A stretch of DNA of 64,000 bases from assembly GCF_019668465.1 (NCBI RefSeq), contig NZ_AP024828.1, positions 5,518,001 through 5,582,000 of the forward strand, given 5' to 3'. A model generated the notes under the pieces. That model was not told the DNA's origin. It saw nothing but the letters and a program-made list of their open reading frames with translations, and searched no databases. This DNA comes from Mycobacterium senriense (GTDB lineage: Bacteria; Actinomycetota; Actinomycetes; Mycobacteriales; Mycobacteriaceae). Position numbers and translations under genes: made by a program. Below, one piece after another: positions 41,436 to 50,313 of the stretch. Position 1 is the first letter of the stretch, and every line of letters begins with the position of its first letter.

Positions 41436-42185
41436 ATGCCGAAGATCATCGACGTCGTCACCACCCCCGATGGCACCTGCACGGTGCACTTGTTCACCCC
41501 CGACGGCCCGGAATCCCAAGTCCCGTGGCCCGGTGTGGTCATGTATCCCGACGCCGGCGGCGTGCGCGACACGTTCCAGCAGATGGCCGCCAAGCTGGCC
41601 GGCTTCGGCTACGCCGTGCTGCTTCCCGACGTCTACTACCGCACCGCGGACTGGGCGCCGTTCGACATGGCGACCGTCTTCAGCGACAAGAAGGAGCGCG
41701 GGCGCCTGTTCTCGATGATCGGCAGCGTGACCCCCGACCGGATGGCCGCCGACGCCGGCGCGTTCTTCGACTATCTGGCCGCGCGCCCGGAGGTGGTCGG
41801 CGAGCGATTCGGGGTGTGCGGCTACTGCATGGGCGGCCGGACGTCGCTGATGGTGGCCGGGCGGCTGCCCGACCGGGTGGCCGCGGCGGCGTCCTTCCAC
41901 GGCGGCGGCCTGGTGACCGACACCGAGGACACCCCGCACCTGCTGGCCGACCGGATGAGCGCCACGGTGTACGTGGGCGGCGCAGAGAACGACGCGTCGT
42001 TCACCGCCGGTCACGCCGAGCAGCTCGACAAGGCGCTGACGGCGGCCGGTGTCGAGCACACCATCGAGTGGTATTCGGCCGGCCACGGGTTCGCGGTTCC
42101 GGATAACGCGCCGTACAACGCCGCCGCGGCCGAGCGGCATTGGGACGCGATGACGGAGCTGTTCGCGTCGGCGCTACCGCGTTAG
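41436..42185 (+). CDS. Dienelactone-hydrolase family protein (Rv2765-like)
   Basis: The 249-residue alpha/beta hydrolase has the cysteine nucleophile of dienelactone hydrolases in GVCGYCMGGRTS and the histidine in SAGHGFAVPDNAPY. The ATG at 41436 (MPKIIDVVTTPDG) was chosen by homology; in-frame upstream sequence would run into the repeat. It is annotated by homology as a hydrolase of cyclic esters, and the natural substrate is unknown. The 3' end overlaps the convergent glycosyltransferase by 12 bases. Confidence 0.85.
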   Translation: MPKIIDVVTTPDGTCTVHLFTPDGPESQVPWPGVVMYPDAGGVRDTFQQMAAKLAGFGYAVLLPDVYYRTADWAPFDMATVFSDKKERGRLFSMIGSVTPDRMAADAGAFFDYLAARPEVVGERFGVCGYCMGGRTSLMVAGRLPDRVAAAASFHGGGLVTDTEDTPHLLADRMSATVYVGGAENDASFTAGHAEQLDKALTAAGVEHTIEWYSAGHGFAVPDNAPYNAAAAERHWDAMTELFASALPR

Positions 42186-43388
42186 CGCGGTCATCAGCAG
42201 CGTCGCGGCCACCGCGGTGCCGTCGGTGCGGATCGTGGCGGCCACGGATCTCGCCCGCGCGCAGGTCTGGTCGGTCAGGACCGCCTCGAGCGCGGCCGAC
42301 AGCGACTCGGTGGTCGGGGCGGGGCCGTCATGGGCGGTGCCGATGCCCAGGTCGCGCACGCGGGTCGCCCAGTAGGGCTGGTCGGCCCCCTGGGGCACCA
42401 CCACCTGCGGCGCGCCGGCGCGGGCGGCCGTCGTCGTGGTGCCCGCCCCGCCGTGGTGCACGACGGCGGCGACCCTCCCGAACAGCGCCTGGTGGTTGAC
42501 CTCGCCGACGGCCAGGCAGTCGTCCCGGTCGTCGACCGGGGCCAGGTCGGCCCAGCCGCGCGAGACCACGGCCCGGCGGCCCTGCGCGCGGATCGCCTCG
42601 ATGGCCGTCCGCGCGACGTCTCGCGAGGCGCGCATCGGCATGCTGCCGAAGCCCACATAGACCGGCGGTGCGCCGGCGTCGAGGAATTGGACCAACTCGG
42701 CCGGCAGCGGGCGTTCGTCGCGCAGCAGCCAGGCGCCGGTCTGGACGACGTCGAGGTCGGCGGGCTGCCACGGGTCGAGGATCGGATCGGTCGCCAGCCA
42801 AGGGCGGTCGGTCAGCGCATAGTCGCGCAGGTTGTCCAGCGCGGGCAGTCCGATAGCCGCCCGGTGACCGTTGAGCGTCGCGCCGAACGGCTCCTGCATG
42901 TGCAGGGCGTCGAGTTGCCACAGCAGCCGGTTGTCGACCGTGCCCGGCGGGAAGGGCCCGTTGGCGTACGTCGGCGGGGGGTGGTGCGGCGACGGCAGGA
43001 TGGTGGGCTGGTAACTGACGTAGATGTAGCGGATCCCCAGGCTCTCGGCGACCGATCGGGCGGCCGCGGCGGCCGGCGGGAAGCCGGCCACCACCAGCGC
43101 GTCGCAGCCCTCGGCCGCGGCGGCCACGGCGTCGAATTGCACGGCGATCAGCCCGTCCAGGTGCCGGCGCAGGTCCGCCTCCGACGGCATCGCCCCGGTC
43201 TTCATCGCCCGCAGTGAATCGCCGAACGGCAGCAGCGGCACCCCGACACGGCCCAGTAGCTCGACGAATTCGGCGTCCGGCGGCGCGCTCACCCGCGCGT
43301 CGACGCCGAGAGCCCGCAGCTGCACCGCGAGCGCGGCGAGCGGCTCGACGCCGCCGCGCGAGTCGTACGCCGACAGCAACACCCGCAT
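42174..43388 (-). CDS. GT1-family glycosyltransferase, vancomycin/glycopeptidolipid type
   Basis: The 404-residue GT-B enzyme starts MRVLLSAYDSRGGVEPLAALA. It carries the donor-site block VVHHGGAGTTTTAARAGAPQVVVPQGADQPYWATRV, typical of the family that includes vancomycin GtfB and mycobacterial glycopeptidolipid rhamnosyltransferases. The ATG at 43388 follows GGGAG. It could decorate a surface lipid, but acceptor and sugar are not predictable. It is only distantly similar to the enzyme at 22023-23189. Confidence 0.85.
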   Translation of the reverse strand: MRVLLSAYDSRGGVEPLAALAVQLRALGVDARVSAPPDAEFVELLGRVGVPLLPFGDSLRAMKTGAMPSEADLRRHLDGLIAVQFDAVAAAAEGCDALVVAGFPPAAAAARSVAESLGIRYIYVSYQPTILPSPHHPPPTYANGPFPPGTVDNRLLWQLDALHMQEPFGATLNGHRAAIGLPALDNLRDYALTDRPWLATDPILDPWQPADLDVVQTGAWLLRDERPLPAELVQFLDAGAPPVYVGFGSMPMRASRDVARTAIEAIRAQGRRAVVSRGWADLAPVDDRDDCLAVGEVNHQALFGRVAAVVHHGGAGTTTTAARAGAPQVVVPQGADQPYWATRVRDLGIGTAHDGPAPTTESLSAALEAVLTDQTCARARSVAATIRTDGTAVAATLLMTALTR

Positions 43389-43539
43389 TCGCGCCACTCC
43401 CACCTGCCTGGTCGGCAAACCCTATCGCCGGCCGGGCGCCGGGGCGCGAGCCTCGCAGCAAATTCCGGCGCCGCGGCCGGCTTTCGCCAGCGCACGCGTA
43501 AAAATCACCGCGAGCTCAAGCATGCGGCGGCGCCGAACC

Positions 43540-44643
43540 TCAGAACGCCGGCAGGTCCACCAATTCGGCCAGGCGGGCGCGGTGACGGTAGGCGGTGCCG
43601 AATGCCAACTGGTCGCTCTTGGCCCGCTTGAGGTACAGGTGGGCCGGATATTCCCAGGTCATCCCAATGCCGCCATGCAGTTGCACGCACTCCTCGGCGG
43701 CGTGCACGGCGACATCGCTGCAGTAGGCCTGGGCGATGGCCGCCGCCGCGTCCGCGTCGGTGCCGCCTCCGGCGCAGGCGTCGGCCGCGTAGCGGCCCGC
43801 GGCCGTCGCCGCACCGACCTCGAACCACAGGTCGGCCAGCCGGTGCTTGATCGCCTGGTAGGAGCCGATTGTGCGGCCGAACTGCCTGCGCTGCCTGGCG
43901 TACTCCAGCGTGGTCTCGAAGCACCATTGGGCGACCCCGAGTTGCTCGGACGCCAGCAGGGCCGCCCCGGTCCGGATGGCTTCGGTGATCGGCGCGCCGC
44001 CCGCCCCGACCTGGGACGACGGAGATCCAGAAAACGACACGGCGGCAAGGGGTCTGGTCATGTCCAGCGTGAGCGCCGGGGAGATCTGCACGCCCGCAGC
44101 GTCGCGGGCGACGGTGTGCAGCTGGAGCCCGTCGCTCCCGGCGACCGGGACCACCAGCACGTCGGCCGCGTCGGCCCCGGCCACGCTGGTGACCGACCCG
44201 CTCAGCCCGTCGGCGCCGCCGCTGACGCACGTGATCGGGTCGCCCGGTGCGCTCGACAGCGGCACCACCAACGCCGCCGTCAGCTCGCCCTGGGCCAGCG
44301 CCGAGACGGTCTCGGTGTCACCGGCACGCAGCAGCGCGATCGTGGCGAGGACCGCGCTGGACAGGAACGGCACCGGGGCGACGGCCCGGCCGATCTCCTC
44401 CATGACCACGGCGGCCTCGCGGGCGCTGGCGTCGGCGCCGCCCAGCGACTCCGGAACCAGCAGGCCGGCCACGCCCAGCTCGGTGGCCAGCGTGCGCCAC
44501 ACTCCCGAAAAGTCTTGCGGTTGAGGGTCATAGGCGCGCGTGACCGTTTCGGGCGGGCACCGCTCGGCGAACAGCTGACGGACGCCGGACCGCAATGCCT
44601 CTTCGGTGTCGGAGTACAGCAGGTCGGCGGTGTGCTCGCTCAT
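43540..44643 (-). CDS. Acyl-CoA dehydrogenase, non-catalytic-type partner subunit
   Basis: The 367-residue protein has the acyl-CoA dehydrogenase fold (LATELGVAGLLVPESLGGADAS, YARQRRQFGRTIGSYQAIKHRLAD, LHGGIGMTWEYPAHLYLKRAK). It lacks the ...EGGT/...YGGT loop with the catalytic base seen in its neighbour. It overlaps that neighbour by ATGA. Paired mycobacterial FadE genes of this kind form alpha2beta2 heterotetramers with only one active subunit type, as in steroid side-chain degradation. The substrate is unknown. Confidence 0.85.
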   Translation of the reverse strand: MSEHTADLLYSDTEEALRSGVRQLFAERCPPETVTRAYDPQPQDFSGVWRTLATELGVAGLLVPESLGGADASAREAAVVMEEIGRAVAPVPFLSSAVLATIALLRAGDTETVSALAQGELTAALVVPLSSAPGDPITCVSGGADGLSGSVTSVAGADAADVLVVPVAGSDGLQLHTVARDAAGVQISPALTLDMTRPLAAVSFSGSPSSQVGAGGAPITEAIRTGAALLASEQLGVAQWCFETTLEYARQRRQFGRTIGSYQAIKHRLADLWFEVGAATAAGRYAADACAGGGTDADAAAAIAQAYCSDVAVHAAEECVQLHGGIGMTWEYPAHLYLKRAKSDQLAFGTAYRHRARLAELVDLPAF

Positions 44644-45830
44644 CGCGGCAGGTCCTTCCACGCGACGTCCTTGTCGACACGATGTTCACCCGGCAGGCCG
44701 AGGATGCGCTCGGAGATGGTGTTGCGCAGGATTTCTGACGTGCCGCCCTCGATCGAGTTGCCGCGCGCCCGCAGGTAGCGGTAGCCGGGCCCGCGACCGA
44801 CCAGGTCGACCGTCTCGGGCCTGCGCATGGTCCAGTCGTCGTAGTACAACCCGGATTCGCCGTGCAATTCGATCTCGAATCCCGAAATCGCTTGCGCCAG
44901 TTTGGCGAAAGCCACCTTCATGCCGGCGCCCTCGGGGCCGGGCTGGCCGGTGGCCGCCTGTTGCCGCAACCGTTCACCGGCGAGCCGAAGAACCTCCGCC
45001 TCGACCCACAGCCGCATCAACTGGTCGTGCATCGCGGGGTTGCGCAGTGCGGGCTCGTCGCGCCAGGCCGCGGTGACCTTGCCGATGTGGCCGCCTTCCC
45101 GCGGGACGCCGGCACGCGACCCGATGGCGACGCGTTCGTTGTTGAGCGTGGTGGTCGCGACCCGCCAGCCGCCGCCCTCCGGGCCGAGCCGATTGGCATC
45201 GGGCACCCGGACGTCGGTGAGGAACACCTCGTTGAATTCCGCCTCGCCGGTGATCTGGCGCAGCGGCCGGATATCGACCCCCGGTTGGGTCAGGTCGCAG
45301 AGAAAGTAGGTCAGACCGTGATGCTTCGGCACGGCCGGATCGGTCCGCGCGACCAGGATGGCCATTTGCGCGTGCTGCGCCTGCGAGGTCCACACCTTCT
45401 GGCCGTTGACAATCCAGTCGTCGCCGTCTCGCACCGCACGGGTGGCCACCCCGGCCAGGTCGGATCCGGCGCCTGGCTCGCTGAACAGCTGGCAGTAGAT
45501 CTGTTCACCGGTGAACAACGGGCGCAGGAACTTTCGCTTCTGTTCGTCCGTGCCGAAGGCCGCGATCGTCGGCGCCGCCATGCCCATGCCGATGTAGTTC
45601 TTGCGGGTGCCGCCCACCGGCGCGCCGGCGGCGGCCAGCCGCGCATTGACGCGCTCCTGAGCGGTGCGCGGCAGATCCAGGCCGCCGAAACCGTGCGGTA
45701 GATGCACCCACGCCAGCCCCGCATCGTATTGTGCGCCAAGGAAATCGCGTGGGTCGCTGGTCACCGGGTCGTGCTCGTCGAGCAGGGCCTGCACCCGTGC
45801 GTCCAGGTCGGTCGTATCGACGGCGGTCAT
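44640..45830 (-). CDS. Acyl-CoA dehydrogenase, catalytic-type subunit
   Basis: The 396-residue flavoenzyme has LFSEPGAGSDLAGVATRAV and NGQKVWTSQAQHAQ. Its C-terminal loop GNSIEGGTSEILRNTISERILGLP has the catalytic glutamate position filled. It sits between an SDR and the second dehydrogenase subunit; both joins are ATGA overlaps, so all three are made together. The set looks like a beta-oxidation or side-chain-shortening module for branched or ring-bearing acyl-CoA, which is an inference from the heteromeric type. Confidence 0.87.
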   Translation of the reverse strand: MTAVDTTDLDARVQALLDEHDPVTSDPRDFLGAQYDAGLAWVHLPHGFGGLDLPRTAQERVNARLAAAGAPVGGTRKNYIGMGMAAPTIAAFGTDEQKRKFLRPLFTGEQIYCQLFSEPGAGSDLAGVATRAVRDGDDWIVNGQKVWTSQAQHAQMAILVARTDPAVPKHHGLTYFLCDLTQPGVDIRPLRQITGEAEFNEVFLTDVRVPDANRLGPEGGGWRVATTTLNNERVAIGSRAGVPREGGHIGKVTAAWRDEPALRNPAMHDQLMRLWVEAEVLRLAGERLRQQAATGQPGPEGAGMKVAFAKLAQAISGFEIELHGESGLYYDDWTMRRPETVDLVGRGPGYRYLRARGNSIEGGTSEILRNTISERILGLPGEHRVDKDVAWKDLPR

Positions 45831-46609
45831 TGCCCGCCGCCCGGTGCGGACTGAAATCCCTGTGCGGCACCCAGCAGCAGGCCACCGTCGATCACCATGG
45901 TCTCGCCGGTGATCCAGCTCGCGGCGTCGGACACCAGAAAGGCGACGGCCGCGGCCACGTCGATCGGCTCCCCGATGCGGCCCAGCGCGATCGACGACGC
46001 CAGCGGGTCCTCGTGGTCCTTCCACAGCGCCTCGGCGAGCCTGGTGCGGACCACACCCGGGCATATCGCATTGACCCTGATGCGCGGCGAAAGTTCCAGC
46101 GCCAGTTGCTTGGTGACGTGGATCAGCGCGGCCTTGGTGGCGTTGTACATGCCCATCGCCGGCGATTGATGCATGCCGCCGATGGAGGCCGTGTTGACGA
46201 TCGTCCCGCCGTGCTCACCCATCCACGACCTGACCACGAGCGAGGTCCACAGCAGCGGTGCCCACAGGTTGACGTCGAAGATCTTGGTGAAGCGGGCGTG
46301 ATCCTGGTCGATCAGCGGACCGTATGCCGGGTTGGTTCCGGCGTTGTTGATCAGGATGTCGACGCTGCCGAAGCGCTGCAGCGTGAGCTCGACGCAGCGG
46401 CGCGCCGCGTCCTCGTCAACCGCGTGGGCGCCCACCCCGAGGGCCTGCTTCCCCACCTGGGCGGCGGCCTCGTCGGCGGCCTCCTGCTTGCGCGCGGTGA
46501 GCACCACGTTGGCCCCCGCGGCCGCCAGCTGCTGGGCGATCGACAGCCCGATTCCGCGCGACGCGCCGGTGATGATCGCGGTGCGGCCGGTCAGATCTTG
46601 TGAGGTCAT
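45827..46609 (-). CDS. Short-chain dehydrogenase (Rv2766c-like, FabG type)
   Basis: The 260-residue SDR has TGASRGIGLSIAQQLAAAG, the NNAG motif, catalytic Ser (TASIGG) and YNATKAAL. It is nearly identical in my memory to M. tuberculosis Rv2766c, which is annotated as a 3-oxoacyl reductase-like enzyme. GGAAGG lies before the ATG at 46609. It is the first gene of the three-gene operon with the two acyl-CoA dehydrogenases and could provide the hydroxyacyl or keto step. Confidence 0.88.
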   Translation of the reverse strand: MTSQDLTGRTAIITGASRGIGLSIAQQLAAAGANVVLTARKQEAADEAAAQVGKQALGVGAHAVDEDAARRCVELTLQRFGSVDILINNAGTNPAYGPLIDQDHARFTKIFDVNLWAPLLWTSLVVRSWMGEHGGTIVNTASIGGMHQSPAMGMYNATKAALIHVTKQLALELSPRIRVNAICPGVVRTRLAEALWKDHEDPLASSIALGRIGEPIDVAAAVAFLVSDAASWITGETMVIDGGLLLGAAQGFQSAPGGGQ

Positions 46610-46722
46610 GGTGTTGGGCCTTCCGTCGCGCTGAGAGCCGCCGTTGAGCAGCGGGAACATTGTTTGCCGTCGAATTTTATTCGCGATGTTTTGAACATGT
46701 GTTGAGGTGGTATGCCACGCGC

Positions 46723-47073
46723 ATGCTATCGAAATTGACACTCATGAAACCGCTGGTTGTTGCCGGGGCTGTCGCTGCGGCCATCGCTGCCGCGCCTGCT
46801 GCGGCTGCTGATGTCTACGTCGCGGGACCGGCCGCCAACTCCCCCGCGCCTACCCACGTGATCTTCAAGGACGACCCGGGCGGCGGCGGCTGCGACCCCA
46901 ATGGAAACTGCGGGTCCGGTGGCCAGTTCAACGGTCCCGGCGGCGGTCCGGGCGGCCAGGGCTGCGTGCCGGGCGTCGGCTGCGGCTCCGGCGGGCAGAA
47001 CGCGGGCCCCGGCGGCATTCCGGGCGGGCAGGGCTGTCTGCCGGGCGTCGGCTGCGGCTCCGGCCACGCATAA
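46723..47073 (+). CDS. Small secreted Gly/Cys-rich repeat protein
   Basis: The product is 116 residues from the ATG at 46723 (109 from the ATG at 46744). It has a signal peptide (KPLVVAGAVAAAIAAAPAAAA) and a mature part of about 80 residues in which GQGC(V/L)PGVGCGSG occurs twice, preceded by a diverged GGGCDPNGNCGSGGQ copy. The six cysteines are regularly spaced. It could be a cell-wall or metal-binding protein, but there is no functional evidence. It stands alone between two oppositely oriented operons. Confidence 0.6.
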   Translation: MLSKLTLMKPLVVAGAVAAAIAAAPAAAADVYVAGPAANSPAPTHVIFKDDPGGGGCDPNGNCGSGGQFNGPGGGPGGQGCVPGVGCGSGGQNAGPGGIPGGQGCLPGVGCGSGHA

Positions 47074-47085
47074 TCGCTGAACCCT

Positions 47086-50000
47086 TCAGCCACCCGGGAG
47101 CCTGGTGATCCAGGCCCGGGAGGCTGCTGGGTCTATGACGTCGTCCAGTTCGAACGTGGTGGCCGCCCGCAGCGCCTTGCCGTGCTCGTATGCCGCGGCC
47201 ACCAGGCGATCGAACAGGGCCTGCCGCTCGGCGGGATCCTCAACCGCGGCCAGCTCTTTGCTGAACCCGAGGCGCACAGCGCCCTCCAGGCCCATGCCAC
47301 CGATCTCGCCCGTGGGCCACGCCACGGTGAAGTGCGGCGCGCGGAATGAACCGCCGGCCATCGCCATCGCGCCGAGCCCATAACCTTTGCGCAAGATGAT
47401 CATTCCCAGCGGCACCGTCAGCCGGGCACCCAGGACGAACATCCGGCCGAACCGGCGAACCGCCGCCTGGATCTCTGCGTCGGGCCCGACCATGAATCCC
47501 GGGGTGTCGCACAACGAGATCACCGGCAGCCCAAACGATTCGCAGAGGGTGAGGAAGTCGCCCGTCTTGTCGGCCGCCTCGGCATCGATCGCGCCGCCCA
47601 AATGGTCGGTGCTGTTGGCGATCAACCCGTACGGCACTCCCTCGACGCGCACCAGCGCGGTGACGATGCCTACGCCGTAGTCCGCCCGCAGTTCCAGCAC
47701 GGAACCGACGTCGACGATCGCCTCGATGGCCCGATGCACGTCGTAGGCGCGTAACCGGTTCTGCGGCACCACATGCCGGGCCAGCCGCGGGTCGGGCACC
47801 GTCCAGTCGCTCAAAGTGCCCTGAAAATACGAGAGGTATTGCTTGGCCAGCGCGACCGCGTGCGACTCGTCCCTGGCGACCAGGCCGACCACGCCGTTGC
47901 GGCGCTGCACCCCGATCGGCCCGATCGCCTCCGGCGGATACACGCCCAGCCCGCCACCCTCGATCATCGCCGGGCCGCCCATCCCGATGTTCGCGTCCGG
48001 TGTTGCGATGATCACGTCGCACACGCCGGCCAGCGCGGCGTTGCCGGCGAAGCACCGGCCCGACACGACCGACACCAGCGGCACCTTCCCACTCAGTGCC
48101 GCCAGCATCCGGAAGGTCGGAACGTCCAGCCCGGCGGCACCGCCGACGTCGGTGTCCCCCGGCCTGCCCCCGCCGCCCTCGGCGAACAGCACAACCGGCA
48201 ACCGCTTTCGCGCGGCGAGGTCGAACACGCGGTCGGTCTTGGCGTGGTTGCGCATGCCCTGCGTACCGGCCAGCACGGTGTAGTCGTAGGACGCCACGAC
48301 GGCCTGCGCCGCGGCCCGCCCGAACCGGTCCGCGCCGATGGTGGCCAGGCCGGCGACCAGTCCGTCGGCCGGGGTGTTGGCGATCAGGTCCTCGTCGGAG
48401 CGGCGGCTGCGCTGCGCCGCAATGGCCAGCGCACCGTATTCGACGAAGCTGTCGGGATCGATGAGGTCGGCGATGTTCTCCCGCGCGGTGCGCCGACCTC
48501 GGCTGTGCCGCTTGGCGACCGCGGCCTGGCGGCCCTCGTCCAGGGTCAGGGAATGCCGGTGCACGACCTCGTCCAGATCGGCGCGCGGGCGGTCGAGATC
48601 CATTGCGGCCGAGACGGACTCGTCGTCCCCGGCCGCCTCCGTCCGGGTGAAGACCAGCAGCGGGTCTCCGGTCCCGACCACCTGCCCGGGCCTGACCAGA
48701 ACCCGGACGGTTCGCAGCTCGTCCGGCGCGACGAGCACGTGCTGCATTTTCATCGCTTCCAGGACAACCAGCTGACCGCCCGCGGCGTATTCGGCTCCCT
48801 CGGCCGCCACCTCGACCACGGTGCCGGCCATCTGCGCGCGCAGCGCGTCCTCGCCGGGATAGAGCTCGACCGCCGCCACCCGCGGTCCTTGCTCGTGAGA
48901 CTGCGCGGCCCGGGCCAGTTCGGGCAGCCTCTCATCGAGGAAACCTGTGCTCACCCAACCGGATTCGATCCGGTCATCGGTCAGCAGCGCGCGCAGGAAT
49001 CCGATGTTGGTGTGGACGCCCTCGATGTCGAATTCGGCCAGCGCGGTGCGCGCCTTGCGCACCGCCGCCTGCCACGATGAGCCGTGCACGCTCACAATGA
49101 GCTTGGCCAGCAGCGAATCGTACTGGGGACTTATCACCAGTCCCGCCCGGCCGTACGTGTCGACGCGCACGCCGGGTCCGCTGGGCGGGGAGAACGCCGT
49201 GAGCGTGCCCGCCGATCCGACGACGGAGAAGTCGGGCCCGAAGGTCTCCGTGTTGACCCTGAGCTGAATGGCGACGCCGCGGCGAGCGGCCGGCTCGCCG
49301 ATGACTTCCATACCGTCGGAGGCGATTCCGGACGCCAGCCCCAGCTGGTAGAAGGACGCACCGCCGGCGATGGCCAGCTGGACGGCCACCAGGTCGAGCC
49401 CGGTGGTTTCCTCGGTGACGGTGTGCTCGACCTGGATGCGTGGGTTGACCTCGAGGAAGACGAATTCCTCGCCGGTGACCAGGAATTCGACGGTGGCCAG
49501 CCCGCGCAGGCCGACGCGGGCGCACAGCCGCACCGCCGCACGGTGCAGGGCACGCCGCAGCTCGCCCGAAAGGCCTTGGGCGGGAGCGGTTTCGATCAGT
49601 TTCTGGTAGCGCCGCTGGATGCTGCAGTCGCGGTCGCCGACGGCGTGTGCGTGCGTCTGATGGCCGGCCGGCGCGGCGACGACCTGCACCTCGATGTGGC
49701 GGGCGTCGGTCAGCAGCGCCTCGGCGAACAGCGCGGGGTCGCCGAAGCCCAGCTGCGCTTCGGCGGCGCAGCGCTGGTAGGCATCGTCGACCTGATCGGC
49801 GCTGTGCACCTTGCGCATTCCACGCCCGCCGCCGCCGGCGAGGGCCTTGATCATGATGCCGCCGGCGTGCGCGGCGAAGAATGCCTTGATGTCCTCGACG
49901 CTGCTCGGTCCCTCGGTCGCGGGCAGCACCGGCACCCCGGCGGCCATCGCGGCGCCCCGGGCCGACGTCTTGTTGCCGAGCAGCTCGAGCACCCGGGCGT

Positions 50001-50313
50001 CGGGACCCACGAATGTGTAACCGCCCGCCGCGCAGGCGTCGGCGAATTCGGCGTTCTCGCTGAGGAACCCGTAACCGGGGTGGATCAGGCTCGCGCCGGA
50101 GCTTTTCGCCGCCGCCAGCACGGCGGCCTGGTCCAGGTAGGCCCGCGGGCCCCCGCCCGGCAGGCCGATCGCCTCGTCGGCCGCGTGCACATGCGGGCTG
50201 TCCGCATCGTCCTCGGCGTAGACCGCGACCGTCCGCATGCCCAATTCGATTGCGGTGCGGATGATTCGAAGTGCGATCTCGCCGCGGTTGGCGACCAGCA
50301 GGCTCGCGTTCAT
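47086..50313 (-). CDS. Single-chain multidomain acyl-CoA carboxylase (LCC type)
   Basis: The 1075-residue protein fuses biotin carboxylase (about 1-450, ATP-grasp loop GGGGRGMRKV at 161-169), a linker, a biotin carrier domain (about 485-560, biotinyl Lys522 in EAMKMQ) and a carboxyltransferase (about 580-1070). The arrangement and size match the long-chain acyl-CoA carboxylase described from M. avium subsp. paratuberculosis, a homohexamer that accepts short to long acyl-CoA. It starts by an ATGA overlap with the acyl-CoA synthetase upstream, which may supply its substrate. Confidence 0.9.
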   Translation of the reverse strand: MNASLLVANRGEIALRIIRTAIELGMRTVAVYAEDDADSPHVHAADEAIGLPGGGPRAYLDQAAVLAAAKSSGASLIHPGYGFLSENAEFADACAAGGYTFVGPDARVLELLGNKTSARGAAMAAGVPVLPATEGPSSVEDIKAFFAAHAGGIMIKALAGGGGRGMRKVHSADQVDDAYQRCAAEAQLGFGDPALFAEALLTDARHIEVQVVAAPAGHQTHAHAVGDRDCSIQRRYQKLIETAPAQGLSGELRRALHRAAVRLCARVGLRGLATVEFLVTGEEFVFLEVNPRIQVEHTVTEETTGLDLVAVQLAIAGGASFYQLGLASGIASDGMEVIGEPAARRGVAIQLRVNTETFGPDFSVVGSAGTLTAFSPPSGPGVRVDTYGRAGLVISPQYDSLLAKLIVSVHGSSWQAAVRKARTALAEFDIEGVHTNIGFLRALLTDDRIESGWVSTGFLDERLPELARAAQSHEQGPRVAAVELYPGEDALRAQMAGTVVEVAAEGAEYAAGGQLVVLEAMKMQHVLVAPDELRTVRVLVRPGQVVGTGDPLLVFTRTEAAGDDESVSAAMDLDRPRADLDEVVHRHSLTLDEGRQAAVAKRHSRGRRTARENIADLIDPDSFVEYGALAIAAQRSRRSDEDLIANTPADGLVAGLATIGADRFGRAAAQAVVASYDYTVLAGTQGMRNHAKTDRVFDLAARKRLPVVLFAEGGGGRPGDTDVGGAAGLDVPTFRMLAALSGKVPLVSVVSGRCFAGNAALAGVCDVIIATPDANIGMGGPAMIEGGGLGVYPPEAIGPIGVQRRNGVVGLVARDESHAVALAKQYLSYFQGTLSDWTVPDPRLARHVVPQNRLRAYDVHRAIEAIVDVGSVLELRADYGVGIVTALVRVEGVPYGLIANSTDHLGGAIDAEAADKTGDFLTLCESFGLPVISLCDTPGFMVGPDAEIQAAVRRFGRMFVLGARLTVPLGMIILRKGYGLGAMAMAGGSFRAPHFTVAWPTGEIGGMGLEGAVRLGFSKELAAVEDPAERQALFDRLVAAAYEHGKALRAATTFELDDVIDPAASRAWITRLPGG

